Notes: generated by a model not told the origin, from the sequence alone. DNA of 60,960 nt from Candidatus Gastranaerophilales bacterium Zag_111 (GCA_001899395.1 MOYD01000060.1:164370-225329), one strand, 5' to 3'; positions 44,833 to 54,689 are shown, counted from the first letter of the stretch. Program-made: numbers and translations.

Positions 44833-47462
44833 TTACCCAGCGGAAGCATCATCGCGCGGAATGGTCCAGTTTTCCTTCCTGAACATCGTTCCCCGGACCG
44901 TTGCTTTTTTCGCGGGCGAATACACCGTTCTCCCTTCCACCTCTATCTGCCGCCAGCTCGCGTCAAAGTAATGATCCCGTACCCGGTCCGGGCCGGTATA
45001 CGGCTCCTCGATGTCGGGACAGCCGCCTATCGCCCGGCAGGCGATGGCCAGAACGTCGACGGAACTCATCAACGCATCGCTGGTCCGGAACGGCCTCTTG
45101 TCGCCGAGCGGCTTGACCATCAGAAGCGCGTGCGGCCGGCCGGAATGTTCGTAAGGATCGTCGTCGGCCCTGTCGCGCAGGCCGTCCACCGGCATGTCCA
45201 AGGCGGCCCGAAGGCTTCGGCTGTCCGCCTCGCAGTGATCCGAGACCAGGATAATCGTAGTGTTGTCGTAAGCTTCTTCCGCGCGCAACCAGTCGAAGAA
45301 ATCCGCCAGCATGGTCATGACGTGGATTTCGGTATACACGTGCTCGGGGACGACGCCGTTAACCCGTATGGACTGGCCTTCGGTCTCGGGGTAAGGGTCT
45401 TCCACCGGTATCAAGCTATCCTTGGGCAAGTGCCAGAACATATGCGGTAAGGTGCTGTAAAAAAACGAAAGGTCGGGCGGGAAGCATCCGCCCGGAACAT
45501 CCGGGGCAGGAGCCCGAGAGCCGCGCTCTCATACAGTATCCGGGCCATCTCCGCGCCGGTGACGCTGTGCGCAGAGTCAAACAGCCATTTACCCTCCCGG
45601 TACACCGCTCGTTTGGCCATATGGGGCATCGCCTTGAACAGACCCACGGAGATAAAGAAATCCGTGAAATAGCCGCGATACCCCGCCGCGTAGCCAAGGC
45701 CAATCTTTTGCTCCCATTCTTGCCGGAGATCCCACAAATCGGGTTTGTCCAGGATACGCGGCACGTGTCCCCCGGTTTGGCGCGCAAGAATTTCCCCATC
45801 CAGGGGGTACACAGGATGCATGATGCCCGAGTCAAAACCCTGTTCGCCAAAAGAGCGCGGAAGAACCGCGACGGCCTCGCTGAACTTCTGCAACAGCGTG
45901 GTTTCCGGCCGCTGGTTGAGCTTGCCCGGCGTGAAGTCCGGCCCCCCGAAAATGCTCGGCGCGGAAAAGGAGGTGGCGAATCCCGGGGACATGGTGTCAG
46001 GATACCAGGTGAACCCGGCCAGGCGTTCCGCGAGAGAGGGTTTTTCCGCGAGAACTTCTTCCATGTGCCCGCCGGTGAACATGTCGAGAAAAAATATCAA
46101 TACATTGGGTTCGTTTCGGCTCAGACTAAAAAAATCCCGCCGGGCCTGCGCGGCTTCCAACCCGTCGGATACGATTGGCCGGGAAGCGTTATCGGCCCTG
46201 TACACGCTGAAAGCCGCGTCGACGCACAAAAAGAAAGCAGTTGCCGCCAGGGTCAGCGTCAGTTTTTTGCTTTACCGGAAATGGAAAACAACCGCGATTA
46301 TGAGGACAAGGCCGGAAAAAACGGCGGCGTCGACAAGAAACCCGGAAATGTTCCCCAGGTTGCGGGCCTTTTCAAGAAGAGTCCCGTTGATCGCGCCGTA
46401 GTCGCCGGTAAACAGGGTTGAATGGACCAGCGCAATCAGGGCGGCGAGTAGGGCCGCGAAGGTCAGGACCGGCCTGGCGGGCGCAGGCGTCACCACCCGT
46501 AGTGCGGCGCAAAGTAGCAGCCAGAGCAGCAGATACGGCAGCATGGCCATCAGGATATCCCTCACCGGCAGGTTGAAAAAATCCGGTTCGGACACATATA
46601 GCGCCAGCGGCGAAGCTATCAGAACCAGCAGGCCGGTGACAAGTACCGAGAGGGCGAACAGAGAGGCTTCGCCCCTGGCGGACAGAGCGGCATACACGGA
46701 GGCCGGGCCAAATCCGGCAAATCCTTTTCCCTTGGCGGTCGGGGTGAATGTGAACCGCCGGTCCGGCGCATACAGGCGACGCGCGAGCCCGGCGAATTTT
46801 TCCGGCACCAAGCGCTGCCAGACATTGCCGAGCAGCATCAACGCGTTATTGCCGGTCCAGTAAATCAGTAATGCCGAGGGCGCCGCATACAGCAAGGCCA
46901 AAAACAGAGCCGCCACAACTACGCCCTGCAACCTGTCGCGTCGGCCAAAACCGGAAGCGGTGTACAGAGCGCCCAGGTTGCAGAGGGTCATGAGCAGGGG
47001 AAGCGCGTTGAAGCCACCCAGCAAGCCGTCGGGGCGGGAAAGATCGGGGATGATGCCCCAGGCCAAAGCCCGGATGGGCCCGAATGAACCGATCATGTAG
47101 TAAGCGGCGCACAAAAACGGCACCTGCAGGAGAATCCCCACGGACGATCGCAAGGCCATGAGGGGGTTGTAGGCATAGCGCCTGTATAACGCCCGGATAC
47201 GCGCCTGCCGTTCCCCGCCTCTACTCTCACGTTTTATGGCTGCCAGTTGGGGTGCCATGACCTTTTGCACGACTGCTTCCCGGGCCTGCATGGCCATGGC
47301 CATGTGCTTGAGCGGCACAAAAAGGATCGAGCTGACGAGAGACAGGCCGATCAGGGCCGTTCCGTAGCTACCGGTCAGCTCTGAAAGAAAAATGTACAGG
47401 TGCTTGTAGGCCAGTTCCAAGGGAAGGATACTGACGGAATACAGGAAAGACCCCATGCTCAT
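44833..47462 (-). pseudogene. YidC-like membrane domain fused to a sulfatase-fold domain; TAA and frameshift
   Basis: Start ATG at 47462 overlaps the previous stop (ATGA). Part 1 (396 residues to the TAA at 46272-46274) is YidC/Oxa1-like: MAMAMQAREAVVQKVMAPQL, YNPLMALR, LQVPFLCAAYYM, then extra helices. The groove Arg of true YidC aligns with Ser (near residue 45). After the TAA the same frame gives another helix (KKLTLTLAATAFFLCVDA), then an alkaline-phosphatase-superfamily domain: NVLIFFLDMFTGGH, and a probable Thr nucleophile in GFATSFSAPSIFG. A second lesion (A7 at 45459-45465, one A short) precedes LVSDHCEADS. The joined protein is about 877 residues. Confidence 0.72.
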
Positions 47463-48832
47463 GCCCCCTTCCCCTGTTTCGCTCCCTGCCCCTCCAGGGC
47501 CAGGTATGCGCACTTGGCCATAGCCCAGTCCGCGATGAACGCGCCCGAACAGCCGAAGTTGGCGACGGTCTTATCCCGCAACCCGGCCAGTTCCTCGCTA
47601 TCCATGGCCAAGGCTTCGCGTATCAGGCCAAGAAAAGCCGCGCGGGAAAGGGAGCGCAACTCTTCGGGGGTAAGTACCGGCCCTAGGCAGCGTTCCACCT
47701 CTTCTTCCCAGACGTACTCCAGTTCGGCTATCTCGAACTTCTCCCGGTTCAGCATGGGGATGTCCAGGGTCAACACGGGCCGCTTGTACAGGAACGCGAA
47801 ATCAAACCGCACACCGGACTTGTCCGAGATCATCAGGTCGGCTGCCGCGAGCGAAGGCCCACCGTTCACGTCCAGGTCGAGCATCGCGCCATCAAGGGGT
47901 TCGAACTCGTCGCGTAGGGCCTGGATGAACGGCTGCTCCACCTTCAGGGAAAACGGATGAGGCCGGATGATCACCCGGTACCCATCCTCCAGGAGCCAGA
48001 GGATGAACTCCGTTCCGCAGTAAACAAGGCAGTTTTTCTCTCCCCATGAGGGCGCTACCAGAATGACCGGGGGATCAGACATCCCATTTTTAGGCACTAC
48101 GGCGCGGGCCAGTTCATCGAGACAGGGTACCCCTGCGCTGACGCACTCTCGGGCGGGCAAGCCGCGCTTGCGTTCCAGAAGGCGTACGGATTCCCGGTCG
48201 CCGTCTCCCATGAGCAGAAGCGCATTACAGGTATCGTGGGCATTTTTGTAATACAGGGCGACGCCGCCGACGCCGTGCACTACGTGGGCGAGGCATTTGA
48301 CGTGGCGTGGGACGGGCATGGGATAACCGGGAGTGCCGATGTTGGCTGTGGTTTGCAGCATGACAGCGGCCCTGATTCCTGCCGCCCTGGCAAAGGCCGC
48401 AGGCCCCGTGCCGATATACCGCGAGGCCATGTACGGACTTTCAATGGCCAAACCCGGATCCTCGATGTCCATGCTCAGGTAACGGAACGGGTATGCCTTT
48501 TTTAGCAGCGCCTCCACGATGGGCTTGAAGGTGGACCAGTAGATTCTTCCCTCGGAAAACAGCACCAGGTCCTTGTGGTTTGTCTCCGTTTTCCGGGCGG
48601 GACCCGTCGAAAGCCGGTCACGTAGCCCGTACCAGATGTTTTTGCCGAAATAAAGCGCGGTGGTCAGCAAACTGACGCAGAGGTAGATGAGAATGTTCCC
48701 GGTTCCTGGGTCCAAGTAGGCCCAAGCCAGATCCGGAAGGAGGAGGGATACGGCGAAAAGCAGTCCTGCCAGGCCCGCTCCGCGAAGCGGGCCCGTATGG
48801 CGCGTCCCGGAAAAACGTTGCCCTGGTTTCAT
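47459..48832 (-). CDS. CDP-glycerol glycerophosphotransferase (TagF/TagB)-like protein
   Basis: 457 residues; the ATG at 48832 overlaps the previous stop by four bases. The N-terminus has two helices around the motif AYLDPGTGNILIYL, common in exopolysaccharide operons. The GT-B body has HVVHGVGGVALYY, VAPSWGEKNCLVYCG, IIRPHPFSLKVEQP and the TagF-like ADLMISDKSGVRFDFAFL. The family transfers glycerol- or ribitol-phosphate from CDP-activated donors to build teichoic-type polymers. In a Gram-negative cell the product is probably a decorated surface glycan. Confidence 0.85.
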   Translation of the reverse strand: MKPGQRFSGTRHTGPLRGAGLAGLLFAVSLLLPDLAWAYLDPGTGNILIYLCVSLLTTALYFGKNIWYGLRDRLSTGPARKTETNHKDLVLFSEGRIYWSTFKPIVEALLKKAYPFRYLSMDIEDPGLAIESPYMASRYIGTGPAAFARAAGIRAAVMLQTTANIGTPGYPMPVPRHVKCLAHVVHGVGGVALYYKNAHDTCNALLLMGDGDRESVRLLERKRGLPARECVSAGVPCLDELARAVVPKNGMSDPPVILVAPSWGEKNCLVYCGTEFILWLLEDGYRVIIRPHPFSLKVEQPFIQALRDEFEPLDGAMLDLDVNGGPSLAAADLMISDKSGVRFDFAFLYKRPVLTLDIPMLNREKFEIAELEYVWEEEVERCLGPVLTPEELRSLSRAAFLGLIREALAMDSEELAGLRDKTVANFGCSGAFIADWAMAKCAYLALEGQGAKQGKGA

Positions 48833-50301
48833 TCGATTATGGCCTGCAACCGGCGCAGCATGCGCTTGAGCTTGATGTTCGAATAATCGATGTAGCCCCG
48901 TTCCAGTCCCCACAGGCCCCAGACATAGTCCACCAGACTTTCCATTTCCCAAAGCCGGCTTCCCTCGCCCACATCTGTGATGCCGCGGGAGTTGACGAAC
49001 TGTTCGCGAGCTGTCGCGTCCATGCCAGCTTCCAAGATAAAGCTAGCCGTTTCCCAGAGGGGATGCGCGAACCCCGCGTACTCGAAGTCAATGATCAGGA
49101 GATCCCGTCCGTGATCGCCGGAAACGAGAATGTTCTCCAAGGCCAAATCACGATGGCACAATACCTGGGGCTCGCCGTCAAACACATCCGCCCTCTCCAG
49201 CAGCCACGCCCGCTGGGCGGGCGGCGCCGATTCCCCGGTCAGGGATTCGAATTTCAGGATCTGGTCGCGTATCAGCATGGGCGGCAGGGGGGATTCCGCG
49301 GTATGGGGTATGCTGTTCAGCTTTGCCAGTGTCCTTGCCAGACTGCGGAAAAATCTTGGCTCCAGGTCTTCGGAGACCGCCACCCGATGATCCGCCATGA
49401 AACGCGTCATCTTCAACCCGCCGGGAAAGAAGGCCGTTTCCGGGGTTATTCCGAGGTGCCGGATCAGGTTATAGATCACCGGCTCCTGTTCGCGGTCGAT
49501 GAAGGCGTCCGTGCCGTGGCCCGGAATACGCAGACAGCGCATGACACCGGCGTGATCGCGTACCTGCCATGTGCTGTTGGTCAACCCCTTAAGGCGTACG
49601 GGAGGAAAGTCAACGCTGCTTAGTTGGGCAATTTCCTCATGCGTGATCAGGCCGTAGTGCAGGGCGTCCTTGATGGTGTCCGTCTCTTGCAGAAAGGGCT
49701 CTTCGATCAGGGTGGCATAGACCGGGACCGAAGGCAGAAGTCCGAGGACCGCCTCTTCCCAGTAATCATCCAGCGCACAGTGTTTCAGTCCTTCAGCCAA
49801 AGCGGACGCGGTTTCGCCTTCCCAGTAGGAAAGGCCGCACATGCTGTGGCCGGTAGCGGTCCATTTTTCCACCCGGACGATTCGCCCTGTTTCGTCCGTG
49901 AAGACTTCCCATTCCAGACCGTGGACGGTGGGCTGGCAGACGAATTGCGATTTGCCCGGCTGAACCCGCGAAAGCACGTTTTTGCGAAACACCACGTCTC
50001 CGTCTACCAGGAGCGAGCCTTCAAGCCTGTCGACCGCGAGCAGAAGCGAACTGTGCGTATTACGCGTGTCATGCTCCGGGTTGTGGACGAATTCCACATT
50101 GAACTTGTCCTTGAGGTAGACGAACTTTTCCGCCATGTACCCAACCACCAAAGTGATGCGGTCTATGCCACTGTCCCGCAACAAGCGCAGGGTCTGCTCC
50201 ACGATGGGAACCCCGTTGATGGGAGTGAGCGGTTTGGGACAGGAAAAGGAAATGGGCTGAAAACGCCTTCCGACACCGGCGCAGAAGAGAATGGCGTTCA
50301 T
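48829..50301 (-). CDS. LicC-like nucleotidyltransferase fused to LicA-like choline kinase
   Basis: 490 residues. Residues 1-235 form an NTP-transferase (AILFCAGVGRRFQPISFSCP, then PKPLTPINGVPIVEQ, metal site VDGDVVF) like LicC, CTP:phosphocholine cytidylyltransferase. Residues 240-490 form a choline/ethanolamine kinase (LKGLTNSTWQVRD, the Brenner motif CHRDLALENILV, and IIDFEYAGFAHPLWETA). One chain could thus phosphorylate and activate choline or a related alcohol. It is first in the operon with the TagF-like and YidC/sulfatase genes. No licD transferase is visible; the sulfatase-fold protein could fill that role. Confidence 0.88.
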   Translation of the reverse strand: MNAILFCAGVGRRFQPISFSCPKPLTPINGVPIVEQTLRLLRDSGIDRITLVVGYMAEKFVYLKDKFNVEFVHNPEHDTRNTHSSLLLAVDRLEGSLLVDGDVVFRKNVLSRVQPGKSQFVCQPTVHGLEWEVFTDETGRIVRVEKWTATGHSMCGLSYWEGETASALAEGLKHCALDDYWEEAVLGLLPSVPVYATLIEEPFLQETDTIKDALHYGLITHEEIAQLSSVDFPPVRLKGLTNSTWQVRDHAGVMRCLRIPGHGTDAFIDREQEPVIYNLIRHLGITPETAFFPGGLKMTRFMADHRVAVSEDLEPRFFRSLARTLAKLNSIPHTAESPLPPMLIRDQILKFESLTGESAPPAQRAWLLERADVFDGEPQVLCHRDLALENILVSGDHGRDLLIIDFEYAGFAHPLWETASFILEAGMDATAREQFVNSRGITDVGEGSRLWEMESLVDYVWGLWGLERGYIDYSNIKLKRMLRRLQAIIE

Positions 50302-50920
50302 AAACGGAAGTACCCCAATAGGCTGAGAACGTGGTTGGTTTTTAAATATCGACCAATACCGCGAGTTGACGGGTGCTTACGAATCATGCCATGAAAATGA
50401 CCGCCCCCGGCAGCAAATTTTTTTTCTTCTAAACAACTTTATTCCGCCCTCACCGCTTAGCGGCATAGGGACTCTGGTCGGCGGCGCTGATTTGCGATTC
50501 CAGGTTTTCCTCACGTTTGCCGAGTACAGGCTAAAGCTGGACGTAAGCGATATACTCTCGCCATCTTCACCGCAATAGGTCGTTTTTACCAATTTTTCCA
50601 ATTCCCGCTCAAATACCAGTCCTAACAACACTTTTTGTGAATCAACTAGTTTTCCTGGAGCTATCATATCCGAACGGACCGTTCTGGAGAGCAAAAACCA
50701 AATACGGCAGGCCAAGCTTCGCTTTCATCCAGCGGGAATGAAGTCAGGTAAGGCATAAAGAAGCTTGGTGGGAAATGAATGCTCAAGTGGTGAACATGGA
50801 GCCGCCTGAAAACGGCAGCCTGTTACGTTCACTACGGTGGGAACCGTCTGAAAAGCACAATATGGGCCGTCAACTTGCCCCGATTTACGTTCCTTGGTGA
50901 AGACGCAACACGGAAGGCTG
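50302..50920. other. 619-base gap, no confident gene
   Basis: Upstream of the LicC-LicA fusion (minus), with nfo beyond it. A minus-strand open stretch at 50377-50715 (112 codons) has some protein-like sequence (KLVDSQKVLLGLVFERELEK) but no ribosome-binding site and no recognisable family. The rest shows no coding or RNA signal I can support. Confidence 0.5.
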
Positions 50921-51754
50921 TCAATCCTTCTTGAGTCCACGGAGGAGTGCTATCTCGCGGCTATACCCGTCGTTGTCGTTGGGTGTCTCCAGATAGAACG
51001 GCAAATCTTTGAGCGCCGGGTGATTGACGATACCTCGGAATCCATCGAGGCCGATATGTCCCTCTCCTATTGCCGCGTGCCGGTCCTTGCCGCTTGCCAA
51101 GGGAAACTTGGCGTCGTTGCAGTGAACGGCTCGCAGGCGCTTTAACCCCACCGTCTTATCGAACTGCCGGAGTACCCCGTCCAGTCCGTTCACAATGTCA
51201 TACCCGGCGGCGAACACGTGGGCGGTATCCAGGCAGACCCCAAGCCTATCCTTATGCGCCACGGAATCAATAATGGCCGCAAGCGTCTCGAACCTGCCGC
51301 CGACTTCTGAGCCCTGACCGGACATGGTCTCCAGAAGGACCAGCGTCCGCTGGTCAGACCTGAGAACGGTGTTCAGGATATCCGCCACTAGGCCTACCAC
51401 TTCCTCGGACAGGGGTTCCGGATGGGTGCCGGGATGGAAATTGTAGAGAGCGCCAGGCGTGTGCTCGAGCCGACCAATATCGTCCGCCATGATCTCCCGG
51501 GCGTAATCCTGCTTATGCGCGTCACGCGACGCCGGATTCAGCGTGTACGACGCATGCCCCATGATAGGGCCGAGGCCGTGATCGCGGGCAAAGCCATTGA
51601 AGATGGCGACATCGTCGAGGTCCAGGGCCTTTGCCTTGGCCCCGCGCGGATTGCGGGTGAAAAACTGGAACGTGGTCGCGCCGATGCGGAGCGCTTCCTT
51701 CCCCATACCCATGTACCCAAGGGTCGTGGAAAGATGGCAGCCTATGTTGAGCAT
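50921..51754 (-). CDS. nfo: Endonuclease IV
   Basis: AP endonuclease (Xylose-isomerase-like TIM barrel, trinuclear Zn) of 277 residues for base-excision repair. Motifs are GCHLSTTLGYMGMGKEA, FFTRNPRG, YNFHPGTH, LLETMSGQGSEVG, GVCLDTAHVFAAGYD, AVHCNDAKFPLASGKDRHA with GEGHIG, and the final ETPNDNDGY. All metal-ligand His, Glu and Asp positions of the family appear intact. Confidence 0.95.
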   Translation of the reverse strand: MLNIGCHLSTTLGYMGMGKEALRIGATTFQFFTRNPRGAKAKALDLDDVAIFNGFARDHGLGPIMGHASYTLNPASRDAHKQDYAREIMADDIGRLEHTPGALYNFHPGTHPEPLSEEVVGLVADILNTVLRSDQRTLVLLETMSGQGSEVGGRFETLAAIIDSVAHKDRLGVCLDTAHVFAAGYDIVNGLDGVLRQFDKTVGLKRLRAVHCNDAKFPLASGKDRHAAIGEGHIGLDGFRGIVNHPALKDLPFYLETPNDNDGYSREIALLRGLKKD

Positions 51755-51790
51755 GTTTTCGTCCTCTGATCTCGTCGCTGGTCGCCGGTA

Positions 51791-52330
51791 TTATTTTTTT
51801 TCAATAACCAGACGCAACCTGGTATGTTCCGGGAGCTCGCTGCCCCTGGTGACATACGCCTCGTCCAGCAATATTTCCTGGGTTGCCATATGGGAGTTGA
51901 GCCAGACGAGTTCCGTAAATATCTGGTCGATCCCTTCCATGTGGATCAGCCCATCCTTGATATAGCAGATGCGCCCCTTGTCCTCCGGGATCCCGGCCCC
52001 GAAAGCGGGAAACGTTATGGCGTCGAGAACCAGATGGCGGTTTTCGTCAATATGGTAATACTCATTCCAAGGTATTTTTTCCAAAGAATGGATCCAGCCG
52101 AAGAACAGGCGATTGCCGATCCCGGCCGGAACTTCGGCGTAAACGGCTCCAGTTTTCCAGTCCGTGATGCGGAGTACCCACTCGGTCGTGGGGGACGGAT
52201 GGACACGACACCCCGTTCCAAGCAAAACGAACAGGATAGCGGCCAGAACAATCACGAAACGGTGAGCGCGCCAACGCTCCTCGTTTCGATTGAAAGTTGC
52301 ATTTGAAAAACGCACATTCACCTTCAACAT
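51791..52330 (-). CDS. DUF1850-type membrane-anchored protein
   Basis: 179 residues: one N-terminal helix (FVIVLAAILFVLLGTG) followed directly by Cys, a possible lipobox, then a soluble domain with the DUF1850 pattern (FFGWIHSLEKIPWNEYYHID and ITFPAFGAGIPEDKG). Such proteins are commonly linked to TRAP-TAXI transporters, but none is in the window. It lies 36 bases upstream of nfo on the same strand. Confidence 0.7.
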   Translation of the reverse strand: MLKVNVRFSNATFNRNEERWRAHRFVIVLAAILFVLLGTGCRVHPSPTTEWVLRITDWKTGAVYAEVPAGIGNRLFFGWIHSLEKIPWNEYYHIDENRHLVLDAITFPAFGAGIPEDKGRICYIKDGLIHMEGIDQIFTELVWLNSHMATQEILLDEAYVTRGSELPEHTRLRLVIEKK

Positions 52331-52699
52331 GCCCTTGTCGTTTAGAGTACTTTTCGATCCAAGATAAAAAATATTAGATAAAAGTCAATGAGTTATATCA
52401 TGTTTTCTGTGATGGTACACAGCCCAATAGTTTCTTCGAGTGGGAGGAACAGCCGGAATTCAGGGAGCCGCCTCTGGAAATCATGGAATTTCATCATCTC
52501 TGCGTATTTTGATTCACTGTAACCGCTCGATGCTCGCGAGACCAACACCGGCCTTTGCGGCAAGATCGTCGGCCACATCGTTCGCCACCACGGCGAATTC
52601 GCGAGCGGGATGACAATCACGCGCCCACATGGGACGAACGCGTAACAATGGCTGTGCGCTGCTGCACGAAAACACATTGAAGCTGAGGAATGACAAGTT
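52331..52699. other. 369-base gap, no confident gene
   Basis: Between dnaB and the DUF1850 gene. A minus-strand stretch around 52520-52610 contains REFAVVANDVADDLAAKAG, reminiscent of the FAVVAxEV hallmark of chemotaxis receptors, but without the surrounding hairpin sequence. It may be a decayed fragment or coincidence. Confidence 0.4.
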
Positions 52700-54127
52700 T
52701 TACATGCCGTCCGACGGACCGTGGGGCGCTATATCCTCGAACGCGGTGTAGCAGGGAATGTACATGAGCCGAACGGTCCCCACGGGCCCGTTACGTTGTT
52801 TGCCGATGATGATTTCGGCCTCGTCCATGGCCGGGCGGTCCACCCCTTTTGGCAGATAGGCGGCCTCGCGGTAGATGAACATAATGATATCCGCGTCCTG
52901 TTCGATAGCGCCGGATTCACGTAGGTCCGACAACATGGGACGCTTGTCGGCCCGCTCCTCGACCTTGCGGTTGAGCTGGGAAAGGGCGATGACCGGCACG
53001 TTCATTTCCTTGGCCAGGGCTTTCAGGCTGCGGGAAATTTCCGAGATCTCCAGTTCGCGCGAGTCCACGCGCCGCGAGGAGCGCATGAGTTGCAGATAGT
53101 CCACAACAACCATGCCGATGCCGTGCTCCGATTGCAGGCGGCGCGTTCTGGCGCGCAATTCTAACGGGGTCAGGGCCGGAGTATCGTCTATGAAGATGGG
53201 CGCGGCCGAAAGAACGCCAGCAGCCGCGTGCAAATTCTGCCAATCGCTGTCTTGGAGAAAATTTTTGCGCAGGCGAGACAGGTCCACCTTGCCCCAGGCG
53301 CAAAGCATGCGCTGCATGAGCTGCTCCATGGACATTTCCAAGGAGTAGATGATCACGGGAACGTTGCCCCAGACCGCGGCCCGCATTGCGAGGTTAAGAA
53401 CGAAAGCCGTCTTGCCCATGGCTGGCCGGGCGGCCACGATAATGAGATCAGACGGCTGAAGCCCGGCGGTCATCATGTCGAGTTGGGCGTATTTCGTGGG
53501 TACCCCGGTAATCATGTCGTTCCGGTCCATGCGCTTGGCCAGATCTTCAAAAACCTTGGTGGCCAGCTCCTTGGCGCTGTGAACCGTTTTGCCCGCCGTT
53601 TTGTTGGATATGGCGAACACGGCCTGCTCGGACTCGTCCAAAAGCTCGTTCACGGCCAAAGCCGGATCATAGCAGCGGCCGATGATATCCGAGCACGACG
53701 AGATAAGAGTCCGGGCCAAAGACTTGTCGCGCACCATGGTGGCGAAATATTCCACATTGGCCGTGGAAATGGCGGAATTCATAAGTTCCGCGAGGTATGC
53801 AGCGCCGCCCGCGCTTTCTAGCTTGGACTGGCTTTTCAGATGCGCGGCAACGGTCGCCAGGTCAACGGGCGCGGCAGCATGGGAAAGATCCAGGAACGCG
53901 TTGAAGATATCGCGATGCGCTGGCAGATAGAAATCCTCACCTGCAAGATTTCCGATAAGGATGGTCAGCGCTTCGGGCTTGATAAAAACCCCCCCAAGCA
54001 CGGCCTGCTCGGCCTCTACGCTGTGGGGGGGGACTTGGCGCAACACGTCAACCGGGGCAATGTCGGCGGATTTTTTCCTGCTCCCCCGGCGGACCGGGGG
54101 AGCGTCATTTCCATTAAGACTGGACAT
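52700..54127 (-). CDS. dnaB: Replicative DNA helicase
   Basis: Hexameric fork helicase of 475 residues, from the ATG at 54127 inside the last codons of rplI; the longer upstream frame is rplI antiphase sequence. The N-terminal domain begins VPPHSVEAEQAVLGGV. Walker A is AARPAMGKTAF, followed by YSLEMSMEQLMQRML, the Walker B region MVVVDYLQLM and LSQLNRKVEERADKRP. No intein is present. It is last in rpsF-rpsR-rplI-dnaB. Confidence 0.95.
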   Translation of the reverse strand: MSSLNGNDAPPVRRGSRKKSADIAPVDVLRQVPPHSVEAEQAVLGGVFIKPEALTILIGNLAGEDFYLPAHRDIFNAFLDLSHAAAPVDLATVAAHLKSQSKLESAGGAAYLAELMNSAISTANVEYFATMVRDKSLARTLISSCSDIIGRCYDPALAVNELLDESEQAVFAISNKTAGKTVHSAKELATKVFEDLAKRMDRNDMITGVPTKYAQLDMMTAGLQPSDLIIVAARPAMGKTAFVLNLAMRAAVWGNVPVIIYSLEMSMEQLMQRMLCAWGKVDLSRLRKNFLQDSDWQNLHAAAGVLSAAPIFIDDTPALTPLELRARTRRLQSEHGIGMVVVDYLQLMRSSRRVDSRELEISEISRSLKALAKEMNVPVIALSQLNRKVEERADKRPMLSDLRESGAIEQDADIIMFIYREAAYLPKGVDRPAMDEAEIIIGKQRNGPVGTVRLMYIPCYTAFEDIAPHGPSDGM

Positions 54128-54689
54128 CGGATGCGGCAGGGGCGTTGACTTCAGCCTCATCTTCGGCAGCGTCTTCCCAGGTGGCGTCCGTCTTGACGGG
54201 ATCGGCGGCTTTAGGAGCGGCCTGCTCGTCTTCATAATAGTGATGTTCTTCGGGTCGCACCTTGACGGTAAGTTCCGCGATAACGTCCGCATGCAGGCGA
54301 ATGCGTACCGGGAAATCGCCGATGGTGCGGATGGGCGCATCGAGGATCACGCGACGACGGTCGATTTCGATGCCTTTCTGGGCCAGGGCGTCGGCAATAA
54401 CAGCGCCGGTAACGGAACCGTATAGCTTGTCGTTTTCGCCCACGCGCATGGTGATGGTGATGTCCGCGTTCTTGATACGGGCACCCAGTTCGCCGGCGAC
54501 GGAACGGAGCGCGTCCATCTCGGCCTGGAGTTTCTTGCGTTCGAGTTCAAAGACCTTAAGGTTGGCCTTGGTGGCGGGCATCGCCATGCCCTGGGGCAGG
54601 AGATAGTTGCGGCCGTAACCGGCCTTCACGGTGACGACGTCCCCGAGCCGACCCAGGTTTTCAACGTCTGCTCTCAGAATAACTTGCAT
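54114..54689 (-). CDS. rplI: 50S ribosomal protein L9
   Basis: 191 residues. The N-terminal 23S-binding domain reads VILRADVENLGRLGDVVTV and GYGRNYLLPQGMA. A long connecting helix and a C-terminal domain (GSVTGAVIADALAQKGIEID) follow. A non-conserved acidic tail of about 40 residues (after EEHHYYEDE) makes it longer than the usual 150 residues, as in other delta-type sulfate reducers. It overlaps dnaB by 14 bases. Confidence 0.96.
   Translation of the reverse strand: MQVILRADVENLGRLGDVVTVKAGYGRNYLLPQGMAMPATKANLKVFELERKKLQAEMDALRSVAGELGARIKNADITITMRVGENDKLYGSVTGAVIADALAQKGIEIDRRRVILDAPIRTIGDFPVRIRLHADVIAELTVKVRPEEHHYYEDEQAAPKAADPVKTDATWEDAAEDEAEVNAPAASDVQS

Noticed and set aside
20248-46274. 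Reassignment of TAG/TAA to glutamine or another sense codon
   Set aside because: mlaA and ndk end properly at TAA and tatC ends at TAG with no conserved extension, so both codons act as normal stops here.
46272-47462. Essential membrane insertase YidC
   Set aside because: The groove Arg is Ser, the gene sits in a surface-polymer operon and it is fused in frame to a sulfatase-like domain. It is not next to rpmH-rnpA as true yidC usually is.
44075-50900. tRNA-Leu as an integration site for an island carrying the surface-polymer operon
   Set aside because: No integrase gene and no direct repeat of the tRNA 3' end were seen near 50.3-50.9 kb.
52514-52696. Chemotaxis-receptor gene
   Set aside because: Only a FAVVANDV-like fragment is present, with no hairpin or methylation region. 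It is listed as a gap instead.
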